Below are positions 59,596-64,000 of a stretch of 64,000 nt of DNA, one piece after another; within the stretch, counting starts at the first letter, position 1; every line of letters starts with the position of its first letter. The notes beneath the pieces are model-generated. The model was not told the origin of the DNA and made no database searches. It worked only from the letters and a program-made list of their open reading frames with translations. Origin of the DNA: Vombatus ursinus (taxonomy: Eukaryota; Chordata; Mammalia; Diprotodontia; Vombatidae); NCBI RefSeq assembly GCF_900497805.2, contig NW_020954610.1, positions 23,201,728-23,265,727 on the forward strand, in the 5' to 3' direction. The translations under genes and the position numbers were made by a program.

Positions 59596-60839
59596 TCTTA
59601 AAATCGATTCAAAACATCAAGGCAGTTTACATGTCTACCCATAGCACTAAGTTTCTTAATCATGGGAAATGAACACTAAGGAATCTGGGAGGGTCACCTC
59701 TACCAAAAAACCTGATCTGCTTTTCAGTTTAGCCTATACACCTGGAAAATGTAAATTTAAAATACTAGCTAGTAAGTTTGTCTAGGCAGACTAAAAATAT
59801 GTGATTGATACAGTATGCACAAATGATTAAAAAAAGGCTTTCAAGTATTCAGAATGGAAAAGGCATGCTTATTTTTTATGGTTGGACCTTGAACTAACTA
59901 TGGCAAAAGATCAGGTTTTGTTGTTGTTTGTTTTTGATTTTGTGCTTTATCACTCCGTTTCATTAGATTGGCTTGACTACATATGAATAATTAGTGAAGG
60001 AATGATCTTTAACTTCTATTTATTTTAACTGTTTCCTCTGCCATCAGACATCTACATATGTATCGATGACTAAAAAAATGCAAATTTTAAAAATCCTAGA
60101 AGAAACAGCAGACATTATATAAGTTCATATGGATAATTTTGCTACATATAAAACTTCCTGTAAGAATGACTAATTTTTGGTCCTCTGATTGCCTATCAAG
60201 AAAGCATAATTAGTTGCAGCTAAGGAAAAAGAAGTGTAAGGTATGCTTTCTGCCCTCAACAAATCTAGTTGTATTGAAAATTGTGCAATTATAATGACCA
60301 AACTCAGTCCTAGAGAAGAGATAAAGCAAGGAACCTCTCTCCCTTCTTTGCATGGGAGAGATGATGGGTGTAGACCATTGCATATACTGTCAAACTCAGT
60401 TAATGTGTTGGTTACTTTTGTTGAACCATTTTAATCTTACATTTTGGGGCTTTATTACAAGGGAAGGCTCACTGGACACTGGATTAGGGAAGGTGTGTGT
60501 GTATTTGTGTGTTTATGTGTGTGTGTGTGATATGTTAAAAATGCAGGTGATATGAAACGAAATATATGAACTATGTTTAATTGAGTTGACATTATGTGGG
60601 GGATAGCAGTCATTATTAATTGTAGAAACACTGGTGTAATAGGAACATGCCATTTTATCTCAGTCTGTTTTGCCTGTGGTGCCTTGCCCCGGGAGATAAA
60701 CATAAAAAGCTTCTGCTCATCTTATATAGTTATTGCTGATACTTCATCATAACCAGGTAAGATAAACCAAGGCTTTGTTCCAAACTTCCAATATCAAGGG
60801 CATGCACTTCCTTCTCCTGCATGGGGGCATTCTTTTTTT
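59596..60839. other. Unplaced sequence with a TG run
   Basis: TG-rich tract at about 60492-60529. Small frames nearby are repeat-driven. No gene seen. Confidence 0.45.
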
Positions 60840-61437
60840 TTTCCTAAGGAAGTCCAGAACCCTTATTGCTATATCTCATGTGGACAGTGTAAGGAACACA
60901 GTAATGTACTACTGGTCAGGTGACCATTAAACAAAGAAGCCCCAAGGAAAGCTCAAAAATCCCTCACAGAGAAGGTGACTCACCTCATGAGATCAAAATC
61001 ATCAGTAATGGCCCAAACACATTTTTCCACTTGCAGGAAGTTTGGATATCAACTACCCTCCAATTCCTCAGAAGTCTTGCCTCCTAGCATGCCCTCACTA
61101 GCATGAATTAATACCATTTCCTAGGACCAGGCACTCTATTCCTTCCCTCAATATCTGGTACTGCTAGATTCAAATAAGAATTCTATAAAAAAACCCATCG
61201 TACTTAATTTGTTGCGGAGAACATATCCTATTCCCTTTGAAGTCTCAAGAGGGTGCCCAATTCAACCTGGATTTCCCAGTAGACTGTTTGACAAGTTCTA
61301 CCATATTTCCTGACTTCCATTCACTTTGTAATTCTCATGTCTCAATAAAAGTGGCTAGCTTTACAGTCTTCTTGTGAGGTCCAAGTTTCCTTGAAAGACT
61401 TTGGTAATCTGAACCTTTTTAAGTCTGTATTAGGACA
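60840..61437 (+). mobile_element. Possible solo LTR (fossil, tentative)
   Basis: A TATA-like TTCTATAAAAAAACCC near 61180, then an AATAAA signal in CTCAATAAAAGTGG near 61344 and a following GTGAGGTCCAAGTTTCC segment, are spaced like LTR U3, R and U5. Ends are not fixed (a CA end near 61437 is possible) and no target duplication is visible. No internal retroviral part. Confidence 0.35.
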
Positions 61438-61449
61438 GAGACAGACAGA

Positions 61450-61650
61450 CACGTAAATTATTAAGGACTTACCAGGCCCTGTCCTAAGGAGTTGGAATTA
61501 AAATAAGGTAAATGCAACATTTTCTTCCTCAAGTAGTTTACATTCTAAAGGGAAAACAATAAATAAAGAGTAACAAGGAGGATGGAGGGAGATGTCATTA
61601 GATGGTGTGGAGATGGCCAGGAGTAACTTGGAGATTTAATTCTAGGCAAT
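61450..61650 (-). mobile_element. L2 relic, minus strand
   Basis: GGACTTACCAGGCCCTGTCC, GGAATTAAAATAAGGTAAAT and CTCAAGTAGTTTACATTCTA follow the reversed L2 3' end. Confidence 0.6.
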
Positions 61651-62082
61651 ATAAGACAAAAGTTTATATACAAGTCCAGGGGTAGTTCTAGGGGTAGAGT
61701 CCTAGCTTTCTGTGGAAGAGGATGATGGCTCGATTAGAGGTAGTATCATCTGGAGTTAACCAGGGAGTATTCCTCTGCTAACATGAGCTGTACAATATGA
61801 CTCCCCTTCATTAGATACTTTCCATCACCATGGTGACCCTCTCTCAACTTGTTGCAACCTCTGAATTCTCTAGGAAATACAGTTGGGTACCTTTAGGAGA
61901 AGGGGATGAACTGTCCCTTTCCAATCAAAACTACAACCAGGTCTGTTGGAACTGGATGAAAGAGAAGTACAGTCCAGGGTGGGGCTGCAGGGCATGCTAA
62001 TACAGCCTGGCACCAAAAAACCAGGAATAGGCCATGGGAGTGACTGACTCAGTAGCAGTAGCTACTGAGTAACAAATGTGAG
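61651..62082. other. Unplaced sequence
   Basis: No coding feature or recognised repeat. Confidence 0.45.
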
Positions 62083-64000
62083 GGTTTGGAATATGATATT
62101 CCATAAGGTAAAGGAGCTTGGATTAAAACTGAAGATCAACTACCCAAGCAAAACTGAGAATAATTTTTCAGGGGTGGAGTGAAATAGGGGACTTCCAGAC
62201 TTTCCTGATGAAAAGGCACCATAGACAATAAGGTAATATCATTACTAAACATATATACACCAAGTGGTATAACATCCAAATTCTTACAGGAGAAGTTTAG
62301 GGGGTTACAGGAAGAAATAGACAGCAAAAATATACAAGTGGGGAGACCTCAACCCCCCCCTCTGAACTAGATAAATCTAACCACAAAATAAACAATAACT
62401 TAAGGAAGTGAATAACATTTTAGAAAAGTTAGATATAGTAGACCTCAGGAGAAAATTGAATAGGGATAGTAATGAATATATTTTTTTCTCAGTGTTACAA
62501 GGTACCTACACAAAAATTGACCATGCACTAGGCCATAAAAATATCACAATCCAATGCATAAAGGGAGAAATATTAAATGCACCCTTTCAGATCATTATGA
62601 AATAAAAAATTATATGTAATGAAGGGGCATGGAATGATAGACTAAAAATTAATTGAAAACTAAACAAACTAATCCTGAAGAATGAGTGGGTCAAACAACA
62701 AATCATAGAAACAATCAATAACTTCATCCAAGAGAAGGACAATAATGAGACAACTTAGCAAAACATATGATATGCAGCCAAAGCAGTAGTTAGGGGAAAT
62801 TTTATATCCATAAATACTTAGAAGAATAAAATAGAAAAAGAGGACGCCACTGAATTGAATGTGCAATTTAAAAAGCTAGGAAAAGAATAAATTAATAACC
62901 TCCAATTAAATACCAAATTAGAAACTCTGAAAATCAAAGGAGAGATTAATAAAATTGAAATTAAGAAAGCTATTGAACTAATAAATAAAATTAAGAGCTG
63001 GAAAAATTATAAAATAGAAAAATCTTTGATTAATTTAATTTAAAAAAGAAGAAAACCTAATCACCAGTATCAAAAATGAAAAGGATGAATTCACCACCAA
63101 TGAAGAAGAAATTAAAACAATAATTAAGAACTATTTTGACCAAATATATCCCAATAAATTTGACAATCTTAATGAAATGGATGCATATCGCAAAAATATA
63201 AATTGCCCAGATTAACACAAGAGGATGTAAAATACTTAAAGAACTCTATCTCAGAAAAAGAAATTGAAGGCTTAGTCATCAGTGAACTCCTTAAGAAAAA
63301 TCTCCTGGGCCAGATATATTTTTAAGCAAATTCTATCAAACATTTAAGGAACAATAATTATAATACTATATAGACTATTTGAAAATATAAGCTAAGAAGG
63401 AGTCTTACCAAATTCTTATGATACGAATATGGTACTGATACCTAAACTGAGAAGAGCCAAAAAGAAAAAAAATATAGACCAAATTTGCTAATGAATATAT
63501 ATGATATATATGATACATATATATATATATTAACAAAGATATTACAGCTACTTAGCATGAGAATAATACACTATGACCAGGTAACATTTACACTGGGAAT
63601 GCAGGGCTAGTTCAATATTAGGAAAACTATCAGCATAATTGATCATATCAACAACAAAACTAACAAAAACCACATCATTATCTTAATAGATACAGAAAAA
63701 GTTTTTGATGAAATACAACACCCATTCCTATTAAAAACACAAGAGATCATAGGAATAAATAGAGTCCTCCTTAAAATGATGAGTAGCATTTACTTAAAAC
63801 CTTCAGCAAGCATTATATGTAATGGGGATAAGCTAGAAGCATTTCCAATCAGATCAGGGGTAAAACAAGGATGTCCATTATCACCAGTGTTGTTCAAGAT
63901 GGTATTAGACATATTAGCTGTAGCAATCAGAGAAGAAAAAGAAATTGAATGTATTAGAATACACAAAGAAGAAACAAAACTATCAGTCTTTGCAGATGAT
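62083..64000 (+). mobile_element. L1-d, internally deleted, cut by window end
   Basis: Begins in the ORF1 C-terminus (GTTTGGAATATGATATTCC) and at 62211-62215 passes directly from ORF1 to the ORF2 endonuclease. The ORF1 end, the spacer and the ORF2 start are missing (about 970 bp relative to L1-c). It then runs through the endonuclease, linker and reverse transcriptase to the window edge. A small TA-rich expansion lies at about 63490-63530. Confidence 0.9.
62217..64000 (+). pseudogene. L1-d ORF2 relic (endonuclease to reverse transcriptase)
   Basis: Worn endonuclease (TYTKIDHALGHKN near 62508-62545), linker, and reverse transcriptase with NYRPI-like and VKQGCPLSP segments (63860-63885). The last twelve bases of the window encode FADD, with both catalytic aspartates intact. 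Many stops and frame changes; longest open piece 65 codons. Confidence 0.87.

Overview
This window is mammalian, and almost certainly marsupial, non-coding DNA. The evidence is the repeat content: several copies of the tRNA-headed marsupial SINE (WALLSI/SINE1 type, with a head reading like GGGGCAGCTAGGTGG and a B-box like GAGTTCAAATCC), one RTE-tailed SINE, marsupial-type L1s and HAL1-like half-L1s, and old L2, CR1/L3 and MIR/MAR1 relics. The species cannot be settled from the sequence. I found no host protein-coding exon, tRNA, rRNA, CRISPR array or operon. Every long open frame I could place lies in L1/HAL1 ORF1 or ORF2 or is a chance frame in a repeat. Family names come from memory of consensus sequences, not from a search.

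Layout. 1-2083: a HAL1/L1 5' half on the minus strand, cut by the window edge, abutting head-on a plus-strand L1 3' end (2085-3725). 3.7-10 kb: mostly unplaced sequence with two tRNA-SINEs, a tiny hAT-like element, MIR/L2 relics and an internally deleted Tigger1-like DNA transposon (6222-7098). 9.9-13.1 kb: a minus-strand HAL1 3' end followed by a 5'-truncated plus-strand L1. 13-28.7 kb: old, AT-rich sequence with CR1/L3, L2, MIR and microsatellites. 28.7-46.4 kb: a stack of nested L1 and HAL1 insertions whose order can partly be read from target-site duplications. It includes one complete-length L1 (36507-43060) with a perfect 10-bp duplication. 46.4-48.25 kb: an older minus-strand L1 carrying an RTE-SINE and a solo LTR. 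48.6-50.9 kb: a long L2 relic. 51.9 kb: a TATC microsatellite holding a 10-N assembly gap. 53.2-56.5 kb: several old L1 pieces, one joining its 5'UTR directly to the ORF2 3' end. 56.5-62 kb: mostly unplaced sequence with a MAR1/MIR copy and a possible solo LTR. 62.08 kb to the end: an internally deleted L1 that runs off the window at its reverse-transcriptase FADD motif.

Nothing here acts as a set of cooperating genes. I did not find a new biological system. What is most worth a second look is retrotransposon structure: the nested stack, the microsatellite at the same internal site of two HAL1 copies, and the two internally deleted L1s with contrasting junctions (one splice-like, one microhomology).
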